From Karstenula rhodostoma CBS 690.94 (Eukaryota > Ascomycota > Dothideomycetes > Pleosporales > Didymosphaeriaceae): a stretch of DNA of 64,000 nucleotides. Below the pieces are notes generated by a model. It was not told the DNA's origin, did no database searches, and saw nothing but the letters and a program-made list of their open reading frames with translations. This document shows positions 38,491 through 47,831 of this stretch, piece by piece (within the stretch, counting starts at the first letter, position 1; the number at the start of each line of letters is the position of its first letter). The translations under genes were made by a program, and so were the position numbers. Location: contig MU001515.1 in the NCBI GenBank assembly GCA_010093485.1, positions 7,826 through 71,825 on the forward strand, read 5' to 3'.

Positions 38491-39717
38491 CTACAGCCCG
38501 AAGCAATTCGCATAATACGTCACCGACGCCGGCCAGTCGGAGAACATGCCCTTGATCTTGACCTGCTGCGCCAGCACATCCAGCACCGTGTACATGTCGC
38601 CGTCGTTGTTGAGCACCTCCTTGACGTACTGGTAGTAGTAATCGCCGCCCTGGTCGAGCCAGCCCGACCGCTCAAACGACCACGTCATGATGTCCATGCC
38701 GGCCTTCTTGACGGCGAGGGCGTACTCGGAGGGTACGATTTTCTTGGTCGCGGGGTCGACCTTTGTGAGGGCGAAGAAGGCCGGCGCCATGATCTTGACG
38801 CCCTTTTTCGCGAGGTCCGCCATGGACGCTGTCGCGTTGGCGTAGCCCGCGGGCGTGTCGACGCGGGAGTCGAGGTAGACGGCCTGCTTGCCGAACTTGG
38901 GCTCGTGCTTGATCCAGTAGAAGATGTCGTCTGGGAGGAAGGACTGGGCGTAGACGCGTCTGGGGTCGATTTTGTGCGCCTTGAACGCATCGATGAGGTC
39001 CTGTGCGTACTGCTGCTGCGTGTAGCCGTTGTAGGGCATGGGGATCTCAGGAGTCTTAAGCTCGGGCGTGAACTTCATGCCGTAGCTGTCGACGATCTTG
39101 ATGTACTCGTTGAGTGTCATGAGAGTGCCGCACGTGGCGTACAGGTCGGTGCGAAAGTAGGGCGTGCCGTCCATGTACTGTTGCACTGTGGTGCCGTTGG
39201 GGTTGAAGCCGTCCATCTTTGCGCAGAGCGTCTTGAACTCGGCCTGCGTGATGTCGGAAGTGCAGCACTTTGCCTTTGCAGGCTGCCCGTTGGCAGCGGG
39301 CTGGAAGGGCGTGCTGCACTTCGCGCCGAGCGTGGTGTTGAGGATGTTGGTGGTGGTGTGCAGATCGCACTGTGCGTGGCGACACACGAGCTTTTTGTCT
39401 TTGGTGAAGGCAACGTCGCATTCGAGGATGCCGGCACCCTGCCTCCTGGCTGCGACTAGGCCTTCTGTTGTGTGCTCGGGAAACTGGAGCGAGGCGCCGC
39501 GATGGGATACGACGAAGTCGGACGTCTTGAAGGGGCCTTCAGCGCAAGACTGGAGCTTCCTCTTCAAAGGTCCGTCGTCCATGTTGTTGACGAGGTAGTA
39601 CGGACGGTCGCCGACCTGGACATTGAGCTTGGAGCTGCCATGGCCGGTGTTGTAGCCCTTGGAGGGAACCGCGACGACAGAAGTCGCCAGCAGTGCAAGA
39701 GCAGCCACGGAGCGCAT
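38491..39717 (-). CDS. Secreted glycerophosphodiester phosphodiesterase
   Basis: Intronless, 408 aa from Met at 39717. An upstream in-frame ATG at 39780 would put 21 residues before the signal peptide, so I reject it. MRSVAALALLATSVVAVPSK is a clear signal peptide. The GDPD TIM-barrel follows: SHRGASLQFPEHTTEG with the first catalytic His, GILECDVAFTKDKKL with the metal-binding Glu/Asp pair, then CRHAQCDLHTTT with the second His. Later segments KFTPELKTPE and DIMTWSFERSGW also fit. The enzyme class splits glycerophosphodiesters into glycerol-3-phosphate and an alcohol. A secreted form suggests phosphate or glycerol scavenging from lipids outside the cell (inference). Several Cys and NxT/S sites agree with secretion. 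Confidence 0.92.
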   Translation of the reverse strand: MRSVAALALLATSVVAVPSKGYNTGHGSSKLNVQVGDRPYYLVNNMDDGPLKRKLQSCAEGPFKTSDFVVSHRGASLQFPEHTTEGLVAARRQGAGILECDVAFTKDKKLVCRHAQCDLHTTTNILNTTLGAKCSTPFQPAANGQPAKAKCCTSDITQAEFKTLCAKMDGFNPNGTTVQQYMDGTPYFRTDLYATCGTLMTLNEYIKIVDSYGMKFTPELKTPEIPMPYNGYTQQQYAQDLIDAFKAHKIDPRRVYAQSFLPDDIFYWIKHEPKFGKQAVYLDSRVDTPAGYANATASMADLAKKGVKIMAPAFFALTKVDPATKKIVPSEYALAVKKAGMDIMTWSFERSGWLDQGGDYYYQYVKEVLNNDGDMYTVLDVLAQQVKIKGMFSDWPASVTYYANCFGL

Positions 39718-39797
39718 CTTGAGCGATTGACAAAGCTCGTGTGTTTTGACGACGACGGGGAACCAGACGAATGCGTGCATCCCCCGGGGCCATGGCT

Positions 39798-39805
39798 CTT
39801 TTTAT
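39798..39805 (-). promoter_or_regulatory. TATA-like element of the GDPD gene
   Basis: Minus-strand ATAAAAAG about 80 bp upstream of the chosen start at 39717. Its position also favours the downstream Met. Confidence 0.4.
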
Positions 39806-40113
39806 CTCTGATGTCTAGATCCGAGCTATGCGGTAGCTCTCCCAGGGCAACGAAGCTCGAGACCAGGGAAGCTCCAAAGCTCCTGCACGTGGGGTACTCT
39901 TTCTCTGCTCCGGCCCATGGTTGCATGCAAGTGTGCGGAAGCAAGTGATGACACTCGTGGGGGCACGAAGGCCGAACCCAGATGTAGCTAGGCTGCCCAG
40001 CATGCCAAGCAGCACGTGGGCTTCCACTGGCCGGTGGACGGTTGCGAGGTGCGGGAGCAATTGGATGTGGCGTGCATATGGCGCGGAGGTTCTGGGTATG
40101 CTGGTAGGGTACT

Positions 40114-40178
40114 GGATCCACGTCGCGGGCAGGCCTCTAAGTAATCGCGGGCAGGCCTGCAACCGAATCCGGTCAAGT
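40114..40178 (+). repeat. Left terminal inverted repeat of MITE
   Basis: 65 bp, perfect reverse complement of 40638-40702. Contains two direct copies of TCGCGGGCAGGCCT. Confidence 0.88.
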
Positions 40179-40637
40179 TTCATGCAGGCCAAGGAGCCAT
40201 TTTAGGATACCGCTCCATAGGGTAAATTACTATAGGGAGAAGGTTTTTTTTGATGACTGAGCTGCCGTATCGCTTGACGCGTAGATCCTTGGTATTGGTG
40301 TTTTGGCTGGCATCGCGCATCGCGCATCGCGTCTATCGCTCCCCATCGCCGACGCCAGCTATCGCTCCCCATCGATTTAACCAATCGTACGCTTGTTTTG
40401 TATAGAAACTTAGTCGTAATTATATTGAACTCTGTTCCGATTTTGTATATAGGCCACCTCCGCGCTCATACGCGTACGCGTCGCAGAGCTTTCCTATGTA
40501 GCCAGACTTTCACCCGATCAAGCCTCTAGCAACGTTACAGCAGCTCCGCCATCAAGAAATACCGTACGCCCATAGTAAATTACACTATAACGCGGTTTAT
40601 CCACATGGTGCCTTGGCCTGCAGGACCCCCTGCATGC

Positions 40638-40702
40638 ACTTGACCGGATTCGGTTGCAGGCCTGCCCGCGATTACTTAGAGGCCTGCCCGCGACGTGGAT
40701 CC
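40638..40702 (-). repeat. Right terminal inverted repeat of MITE
   Basis: Perfect complement of 40114-40178, ending ...GACGTGGATCC before the duplicated GTAGGGTACT. Confidence 0.88.
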
Positions 40703-41075
40703 GTAGGGTACTGCGAGAACGGGTCCGTGGGCAATAAACACCTCAAGATCCTAACGAGTTGCCTATTTGGGAGATTAGCTTGCATCCACTAGATGCAGGT
40801 GGTAGAGACTGGACGTCTGCGGACAATCGAGACTTCACTCCCGACATGGTAACGCTTCTGCTTGTAAATTTGTGTTCTTATGCATACGTGTCCCGCAATT
40901 ACTGCCACAATGCCCCTCAAAGTCAATATGTGTAACCGGCCAACGGCCCTCCACACATACCCCAAAGAACGGCGCGCGACGTCGTGGAGTGCTCTGCATC
41001 GCCATCAAGAGCCCGTAAAGCGTCAAAAGGAGCTCGCAGAGCGCCGCAAGGCACCGCCAAGGCTTGTCGCTGCTT

Positions 41076-43125
41076 CTATGAGATTGCGTCATGAAACTGC
41101 TCCTCCTCCTGCGTCTCGGAGTCCTGCCTTCGCAACGCATTGCCCCGTCCCGGCTCATCCTTCACGAAGTTGAGCAGTTTGCTGGGGGGTATGTCCTCCG
41201 GAAACTCCTCTTGCGCCTTCTGGCCCAGGTTAGGGTTGGGAGCGTCGTTGGGTTCGTTCACAATCACGTCTGCATCCTTGTTAGGACTAGTGTCGCTGAG
41301 ATCAATCAGGTTGCCGAAGGTTTCTTGCTTTGGCTGAAGGTCGGGATCTGATTTACTGACTTCTGGATTGGCGTTGCCTTGAACAGAATGGCTTTGCTGC
41401 ATGGCATGGCTGCCTGCTGCCGCTGGGTTGTGGGTGTTGGTCCGGGACAAGGCAGGAATACTGAATTTACGGCGAGGTGCTTGGCCAGGGAGGATGGCTG
41501 CGATGTCGAGAATCTGCTTCACCTGCTCTTGGGGTGTTTTGCCGTCCCTATGTCAGTGTCAGTTGAGTGCTCGTTGAGAAACAATGCCCATACTGACACT
41601 TTAGCATTGATAATCCAGTCAAGATCCTCCTCGCCCTCATCACTGCCACCCTGGCCACCTTGCACCCGGCGGAACAGCTGCGGATGCCAGTCCACTCCGT
41701 CGTTCATTCGCTTCGCTGCTTCTTCTCTTTGCCGGTCTTCGATCCGTGCCTTTTCAGTGGTAGCTGTATCCTGGTCCTTCTGCTTGACAGCCTCAGTTAC
41801 CAAGTGCCATAGCTTTTGAGATTCCCGCTCGTCTTGCTCTTCCAGTGGTCGAGCTTTTGGAAACGAAGGCCTAGCGTGTGATGCGTCGAAAAGAAGTTGT
41901 TTCTTGCCAGTCTACAGCACGAGTTAGCTGAAAACCCGTATATGATTGACCTGCAGCTCTAGAATAGCTGCAAACTAGGCATCTTACCGTCAGGTCCTTT
42001 ATCCACATCTCCTCGTTCCACAGGCCCGAAAGCTCAAAGAGCTGCTTGTCATTCTTGTCCTTGATGAAGCCGCCAATCGCGTTGTAGGTGCCACCAAAGT
42101 ACCCCTTCGTCTTGAAGTCGATGTCGGCCACCATGCCTGTCTCTGGACACCGGATGTAGCTGTGGTCGCCAAGCTCGTACTTCATCTTGCCGAAGAGTAT
42201 GCCTCGCGCGTACATGTTCGGCTGCGTAACGAAGCTGCGAAATGGTCAGCCCAGCGTCGACAGAGTCCCGTCAAACCTACAATCTCTCGCCAGTGTTCAG
42301 GAACCGCAGCACCGCTATGCCCTCCATCATGCTAGCCGCCGAGTTTCCCAAGAACTTGCTTCTTGGCTTCAATGTGCCATCTATGCGAATGTGATGCTCG
42401 GGTGCCATGAAAAAGTAGCTGGACTTGGGCGGGTGGTGCGATGTTTGCTCCGAGATGTAGTATCCGCGCGTTCCGTCGGGATAGTCCCAGTATCCGGTAA
42501 ATGTCTCACCGAGGATCGGGTTCAGTGGTTTCTTCACGCCTCTGCCATGATATCAGCTGGTGCTTGTGGGTCAAGCTGGTGGGGCATACGGAGGTTTGAT
42601 GTGCCAGCCGCTCAAGTAAAACTTGGTCACTGCTACGAATCGATCGACGGGGTCTTCGATCTGGGTCATGGGCAGGAGCGTCTCGGGGTGGGCCATGAAG
42701 CTACATGAATTGTCAGCACTTGAACACCCGCATACACCTTGATCCTCAAACACACTTGGTGATCCTCTCCAGCATAGACCTCGGTTCTAAGATGAAGGTA
42801 GGTAGCGTTACTCGACTCAAGTCGGCGCCAGGCCGGAGTTGCGATATAATGTGAGTGAGCACTGGAGGTTGTTATTGTCAGCCAATGCTCGCCAAGACCC
42901 GGAGCGGAGGCGCTGCGCTGCAGACATACTGTTGCCCTGGTCCGCGTCCACCACCGTCTCGTCCTCCTTTGTGACTTCATCGCCTCTGGTTTCGTCCGTG
43001 GACGACCGGTTGCCTGGAATAGGTTGTCAGGGGACTTGGTCGGTAGAGCCTTGCCGCAAGACAGTAAGCGGCGCAAGAAACTCACTTTGCAGCGAGTGCC
43101 GCCTGTGTCCGTGGCCTAGTACCAT
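41076..43125 (-). CDS. Oxysterol-binding protein (ORP/OSH family), 8 exons
   Basis: Exons (minus): 43125-43086, 43013-42930, 42861-42756, 42700-42590, 42541-42281, 42234-41988, 41911-41594, 41522-41076. They join in frame to 537 aa. The ATG has an optimal context (CCCACC before it). The ORP lipid-transfer domain fills most of the protein: [30 protein letters not shown], the signature EQTSHHPP, then [24 protein letters not shown] and [13 protein letters not shown]. There is no PH or ankyrin domain, so it is a short ORP. The family moves sterols or phosphoinositides at membrane contact sites. The C-terminal 150 residues are low-complexity and acidic. The last splice is least certain: 41593-41523 keeps the frame but skips DGKTPQEQ, which looks conserved. 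Confidence 0.88.
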
Positions 43126-43829
43126 GGTGGGTATCGTAGCTGAACAAAACCGCTGCAAAAGACAGTTATGCAAGGGCAGTGCAAAGGCAGTCAGACAGGG
43201 AGCAATTCCGGGCAGCTGAGGCAACACTAAGCTCACGGTTGTTGTTCGAGAGCGGCTCGCAGCACAGCCAACGGGTGCGATCTGGTCAGGGAGCGATGAC
43301 GGAACGCGTGGGCGCGGGGGAAAAAATTGGCGGCCCGGGCTCTCGTCGTGCCTGATGCCCCGCTTCGTCGCGCCGTGGTGTTGTTTGGCAGTTTGGCAGC
43401 TTGACAGCACAAAAGACGTCTTCTTGACACCTGCCGTGTCGGGTGGAGACTCTGCATATATACAGTGAGGCGGCGGCTGCATCCACTCGCGTCACTCTGC
43501 GAACGACGACGGAGCGCAGCTGACCCGCCGCAGACTCGGCATTGTCGGGATTGCGACGCTCCATCGGAAGCAAGGAAGGCAGCGAACCGTCCAGCAAACA
43601 GGAGACGCACGCAGCGCCCATCGTAATTCGGTGCCTGGACCAGTCTACATACATACACGTACGTGCGTGCTCGGCCATTAGGGACGAGGCCGAGCGGACA
43701 AAGGAAACGTCCATCGGGCAATCTCCCTGGCCGAGCTCCGCTGCTACCAAACTATCTGCCCGATCCCGATTCCATAACTGGAGTTGAGAATAACAGCGGG
43801 AAAAAGAAAGGCCTGCGCGAGTTGCTACA
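43126..43829. other. Intergenic region between OSBP and PNC1
   Basis: Upstream region of the oxysterol-binding protein gene and 3' flank of nicotinamidase. Long overlapping minus-strand frames (up to 195 codons) have no domain features and are not called. Confidence 0.5.
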
Positions 43830-44553
43830 TCACCAGCTGAGCGACCCGTCGTCCTTTTCGACGACGGTGACACCAGCCTCGTCGTACTCTTTCAGTACTG
43901 CATCCATGCTGGACGGGTCGACCGCCCTGGTCGCCTCTCCGATGACGCGCGTCTTGAAGCCTTCCTTCGCGGCGTCCAATGCCGTATATCGCACGCAGTA
44001 GTCCGCGGCGAGTCCTGCGACAAACACGTCTGTAATCTCTGCGTCGTGCAGCAACTTGGCGAGGCCGCTCCTGCTCACGCAAGGGCGCTTGAAGGGGTCT
44101 GCGAACGCAGAGTACATCTCCACGCGTGTATCCTGACCCTTCTCCACAATCTCATGCACCTTCGTGACGTCCAGCTCGGGAAGTAGTTCAGCACCCTTGG
44201 TGCCTTGTATGCAGTGATCGGGCCAGAGGCGCGTTTCTTGGGTCTCGGATGGGTTGAGCGGATTCGCGATGGTGATCATGGACTCGAACGGCTTGTTGTT
44301 GGGCGCGTCGTGGTTGGAGGCAAAGGAGACGTGGTCCTGCGGGTGGAAGTCTTTGGTGGCTACCTTGATGGCGAAGGGGCGGTCGAGCAGTTCATTCAGC
44401 AGCGGGACGATGTCGCGTCCTCCCTGCACAGCCAGCGAACCATTCTTACACGACCCATCAGCGACAGTCAAGCATTGCGTGCATGCGACTCACGGGCGGA
44501 CAAAAGTCCTCTTGCACGTCGACAATGACGAGGGCGGGCTTGAACGAGGACAT
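43830..44553 (-). CDS. PNC1: Nicotinamidase
   Basis: Two exons, 44553-44494 and 44444-43830, with a 49-nt intron (GTGAGT...TAAG) join in phase 0 to 224 aa, close to yeast Pnc1 (216 aa). Isochorismatase fold. The catalytic triad is visible: Asp12 in VIVDVQEDF, Lys122 in VEKGQD, Cys170 in GLAADYCVRYTA. Metal ligands are Asp52 and His54 in KDFHPQDH and His97 in WPDHCIQGT. The enzyme converts nicotinamide to nicotinic acid plus ammonia in the NAD salvage pathway and relieves nicotinamide inhibition of sirtuins. It is divergent from COX4 with 357 bp between the start codons, so the two may share a promoter. Confidence 0.95.
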
Positions 44554-44910
44554 GGCGGCAGGCAGGCAGGTGCGAAGTGCAGTGCTGGCGTTGCAGGAGG
44601 TGCAGATGGCTAAGCAACCGTTACGGAGCGTGTTTCCACCCTATATGCGCGGCAGCATCTGCAACAGAACAAACGGCTTTGTGCTCCGTCAGCTTGCTGT
44701 GCCTGGTACTCCTCACGGCGACGCCGCGACGGCAAGCACCGACCCATGTCGCAGGCGCAGCGACCTTTGTGCTGCTAGCGCACAATCGGCTGACTCATCC
44801 AAGCTCCTCGCCAAGCTCGCATATGGCACGATCGCTGGTGAGACCTCACCCCAACTTTGCAGCTTCGCACCACCACGACCCTCTCCGCTCCACCACCAAT
44901 TGCGCCCGCC
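44554..44910. promoter_or_regulatory. Shared divergent promoter region PNC1/COX4
   Basis: 357 bp between two start codons on opposite strands. It holds pyrimidine-rich stretches just upstream of the COX4 ATG (CACCACCACGACCCTCTCCG near 44870). No TATA box is obvious. Co-regulation is inference only. Confidence 0.4.
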
Positions 44911-45792
44911 ATGTTTGTCCAGCGCTCTGCCTTTGCCGTCGCCCGACGAGCTGCCCCCCGCGCCCTCGCCCGCCGCACCTTCACGACTTCCTTCATCCGC
45001 CGTGAGTCGCGCAGGGAGCTCCGTCATACGATGCACTTCTGACGTCTATTGTAGGCGATGCGAACAAGGAGGCCGCCCACTCCGCAAACGCCCCCAGCGT
45101 CGTAGAGGGCTTCAAGACGCTCGACCGTACGTGCTGCCCGCCGGCTGCCCGACAATCGTGCTACCGAGCTGCGACCCGGGACGCCGCGACACCCTGAGGA
45201 AACCGCCAATTGCTAACCGCCATCGCTGTGTAGAGATCAAGACCGAGACCGACCTCCTCGCGCCGGGTGCCAAGCCCGGTACCGTCCCCACTGACCTCGA
45301 GCAAGCCACCGGTCTGGAGCGTCTCGAAATTTTGGGAAAGATGCAGGGCATCGACGTCTTCGACATGAGGCCATTGGATGCTAGCCGCCTCGGTACGTCT
45401 CCAGGGAAGCGCCGAGAACGAGGCGCGGAAATGTTTGGGACAGCGCTGATGGCTTCTAGGCACCCCCGAAGACCCCATTGTTGTGAACTCGGCTGGCGCC
45501 GAGCAGTACGTCGGCTGCACTGGCTACCCCGCCGACTCCCACAACGTTCTGTGGATCACTGTAGGACTTCCACTGTCTCAAGCTCCCGGGAAAGAGTGCT
45601 AACCGTAGCCAGTTGACCCGCGAGGAGCCCCAGGCCCGCTGCATGGAGTGCGGCTCGACTTACAAGATGCACTATGTGGGCCCGGCCGAAGACGCACACG
45701 CGCACGACCACGGCCACGACCACCCCGTGAACCTGCACCCCAAGCCCAAGGACATGGCGGACTTCATCAAGCCCGAGTACCTCCACACATAA
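44911..45792 (+). CDS. COX4: Cytochrome c oxidase subunit Vb (yeast Cox4 homologue)
   Basis: Five exons: 44911-45001, 45055-45126, 45234-45392, 45460-45560, 45613-45792. They join in frame to 200 aa. The N-terminus MFVQRSAFAVARRAAPRAL is Arg/Ala-rich with no acidic residue, a mitochondrial targeting peptide. The conserved core follows: LLAPGAKPGTVPTDLEQATG, GLERLEILGKMQGID, then VVNSAGAEQYVGCTGYP, and the zinc site completed by RCMECGSTYKMHYVG. The family forms a peripheral matrix-side subunit of complex IV that binds zinc. The C-terminus adds a His-rich stretch, HAHDHGHDH, which could bind metal (inference). All introns are short with GT...AG ends. Confidence 0.95.
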
Positions 45793-46024
45793 GCTGGAAG
45801 TGATGGTGTTATAGAATCGGCGGTGTATCTATACAACAAGGGAGATGTTTCCCGTTACCTCCTGCCACCTTGTAGCATAGCCAGACTGGAGGCTTTCCTT
45901 TGTTCCGACAGTCCACTTGTTCTCTGACACGTGATGCTGGACCATGCTGTGTGATCATTTTGACTCTATGCAATTCGTAACTTCGTCACTCTCTGCGACT
46001 CGCATGCACCCTAGGATATCGACC

Positions 46025-46681
46025 TCACGACCCCTTCAGCGCCATCGTCCCTAGAATCACACTCTCCATGTCCTTACGCTCATCCCTCACCTTCCCATCC
46101 CCGTTCACAACCGCACCCTTCTTCCCCTTCCCCTTTGCGCCGGCCTCCCCCAACTTATATATCTTCCTAATCTTCCCCACATCGGCAAACATGGCCACCT
46201 CCTCCATCCCCTCCCCGATGCTTACTACCTCCCCCTCCACAACCTCGCCCAAATGCGTCCCCACACCTTCCGCCGTGACACCATCCCCCATGCCGCCGAA
46301 CTTCACAACCAGCACCTCGCTGCTCTCGTCGGCGATGCCAAACTTCCGATAGGCCTCGCCGATGTTGTTGTTCGGGTGCAGGCGGAAGACGAGCTCGGAG
46401 TGGGGCGTGCGGGTTTTGGCGCGGTGGGTGAGGTGTGCGTGGAGGGCGAGCTGAGCGGCGAGGAGGAGGTGGGTGGGGGAGAGGAGGGTGGATGCGTCGA
46501 GGAAGGCGTAGTCGAAGGCGGGGTTGGAGGAGAGGAGTTGGGATCTGAGGGTGGGGGCGTTGCGGACGTGCGTGAAGAGGGCGATGTGGATGGGGTGGGC
46601 GGGGTAGTGCGGGAGGGTGAGGGTGTGGATGGGGATTGGGGTTGAGGAGGGAGCGGTGGATTGTGGTGGTGGGGATGCCAT
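46025..46681 (-). CDS. CGI121: EKC/KEOPS complex subunit Cgi121
   Basis: Intronless, 218 aa from MASPPPQ at 46681. The frame extends to 46993, but the extra 104 codons look non-coding. Core family segments are HIALFTHVRNAPTLRSQLL, NPAFDYAFLDASTLLSPTHL, KTRTPHSELVFRLHPNNNI, GEAYRKFGI and SSEVLVVKFGG. Cgi121 (TPRKB in animals) belongs to the KEOPS complex, which makes the N6-threonylcarbamoyl modification of tRNA A37 and acts in telomere maintenance. It binds the kinase Bud32 and helps hold the tRNA. A Gly/Lys-rich insert (GAGAKGKGKKGA type) near the C-terminus is extra. It is divergent from the transcription factor at 47832. Confidence 0.92.
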   Translation of the reverse strand: MASPPPQSTAPSSTPIPIHTLTLPHYPAHPIHIALFTHVRNAPTLRSQLLSSNPAFDYAFLDASTLLSPTHLLLAAQLALHAHLTHRAKTRTPHSELVFRLHPNNNIGEAYRKFGIADESSEVLVVKFGGMGDGVTAEGVGTHLGEVVEGEVVSIGEGMEEVAMFADVGKIRKIYKLGEAGAKGKGKKGAVVNGDGKVRDERKDMESVILGTMALKGS

Positions 46682-47831
46682 GGTGTCTTGCGGTGGGGGT
46701 GAGGCCGCTCTGTTGTCTTGGGGAAACAGGCGTGTGTAGGCGCCTGAGAAGAGGGCCTTCAAGGCTTTGCCCTGGGACTGAGTGATCTCCAGGATGGCGG
46801 ATTCTGGAGGGGCAAGTGCGGTCCAAGCGCGCTTTCCGGATGCAGAGCGGGCGTGACTCGTGATATCCAGCAGATGCGCGCTTTGCAATGGCGGGGATGT
46901 TTCGGTTTCGAGACGACAGCGGAGTGCAATCGGGAAGTCGAGTTCACGTTTCCTCGAGGGTCGGTAGTGCTGGACCAGGCGGTTGAAGGGCACCTGATGT
47001 AGAGCGGCCGTTTCTTATCGTATCCAATGAAGAACCAGACAAGGATGCAACGAGAGTGGACGGCGAATGTTCTCGACTGTACGCCCTCTTCAATAAAAGC
47101 TGTTCCAGATGGCTGGCGCGAGGTTTCTTGCGTGGATCTAGGCGACGATGGCCCTGTCGTGCAACGAGTCCCGCCCGGAGCACTGTTCCAGATCCGAGAT
47201 GACGGAGACGACGCAGTAGCTGCCGTCACAAGAGTCGCCGCGTGCAGATGGTCGCCGAAAGCCTGGGTGTGCGAGTCTTTTGCGCCTTTCACGCAGGCGC
47301 CGGATCTGGCGTAGTGGGCGCTCGCAGAGGAGGCGCCTTGGCGAGGGCGCTTGGGGCACCAGTTCGCAGTTCGCAGCGCGCTGGGAGGATGGGTGAGACG
47401 GTGGACGGCGGACGGCGGACGGCGGACCGTAAGGGCACCTTGTGGGTTTGTGGGTGGCCGGAGAGGAGCTGCTACGCGGAGACGGCGCAAGACAGACGGG
47501 CGCCGGCATGACGGAAGCGGGTTGGCAGGCGTCGAGTATAGTATAGTAGTGCATGTATAGACTACCTACCGTGGGCGGACTTGAAGCGCGTCTCCCCCAG
47601 CCAGGCAGGGACTCCTCGCCTCTCACTTGCCGCCCACCGCGCGCGCTCTCCCCCCCCCCTCTCTCCCTCTCTCTGTACTCTGCACGCTCCGTACTGTGTG
47701 CATCGTCGTACTGCTTTCCGGTATGCGCATTTACTAACAGCCCAGACCTTGGCTCGGCAGCGCGCAGGTGTTGCGCGCACGCCTCGCGGCATATTCCGTC
47801 TCTCGTCTACGTCTACAAAGGGTACATCGCA
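46682..47831. other. Divergent upstream region CGI121 / Zn2Cys6 regulator
   Basis: 1.15 kb between two divergent starts. A C/T tract at about 47648-47686 (a run of C followed by CTCTCCCTCTCTCTG) lies 150-180 bp upstream of the transcription factor ATG, typical of fungal core promoters or 5' UTRs. Overlapping frames here are not supported. Confidence 0.5.

Larger units (their letters stand above)
40114..40702. mobile_element. Mutator-like MITE with long TIRs
   Basis: A 589-bp element flanked by the 10-bp direct duplication GTAGGGTACT (40104-40113, 40703-40712). Its ends are perfect inverted repeats over 65 bp, beginning GGATCCACGTCGCGGGCAGG. Similarity continues imperfectly to about 120 bp (CATGCAGG, CAGGCCAAGG, TAAATTACTAT). 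Inside each TIR the motif TCGCGGGCAGGCCT occurs twice, about 22 bp apart. The middle holds CATCGCG three times (40311-40331) and TATCGCTCCCCATCG twice (40333-40374). There is no transposase. Long TIRs plus a 9-11 bp duplication are typical of Mutator-like elements. It sits between the GDPD and oxysterol-binding protein genes and is not RIP-damaged. Confidence 0.85.

Noticed and set aside
38257..39459. 400-codon plus-strand frame
   Set aside because: Exact antisense of the GDPD gene, rich in Val/Leu/Arg/His as antisense of a GC-biased gene would be.
43286..43873. 195-codon minus-strand frame upstream of the oxysterol-binding protein gene
   Set aside because: Overlaps other frames and the end of PNC1, and has no domain pattern.
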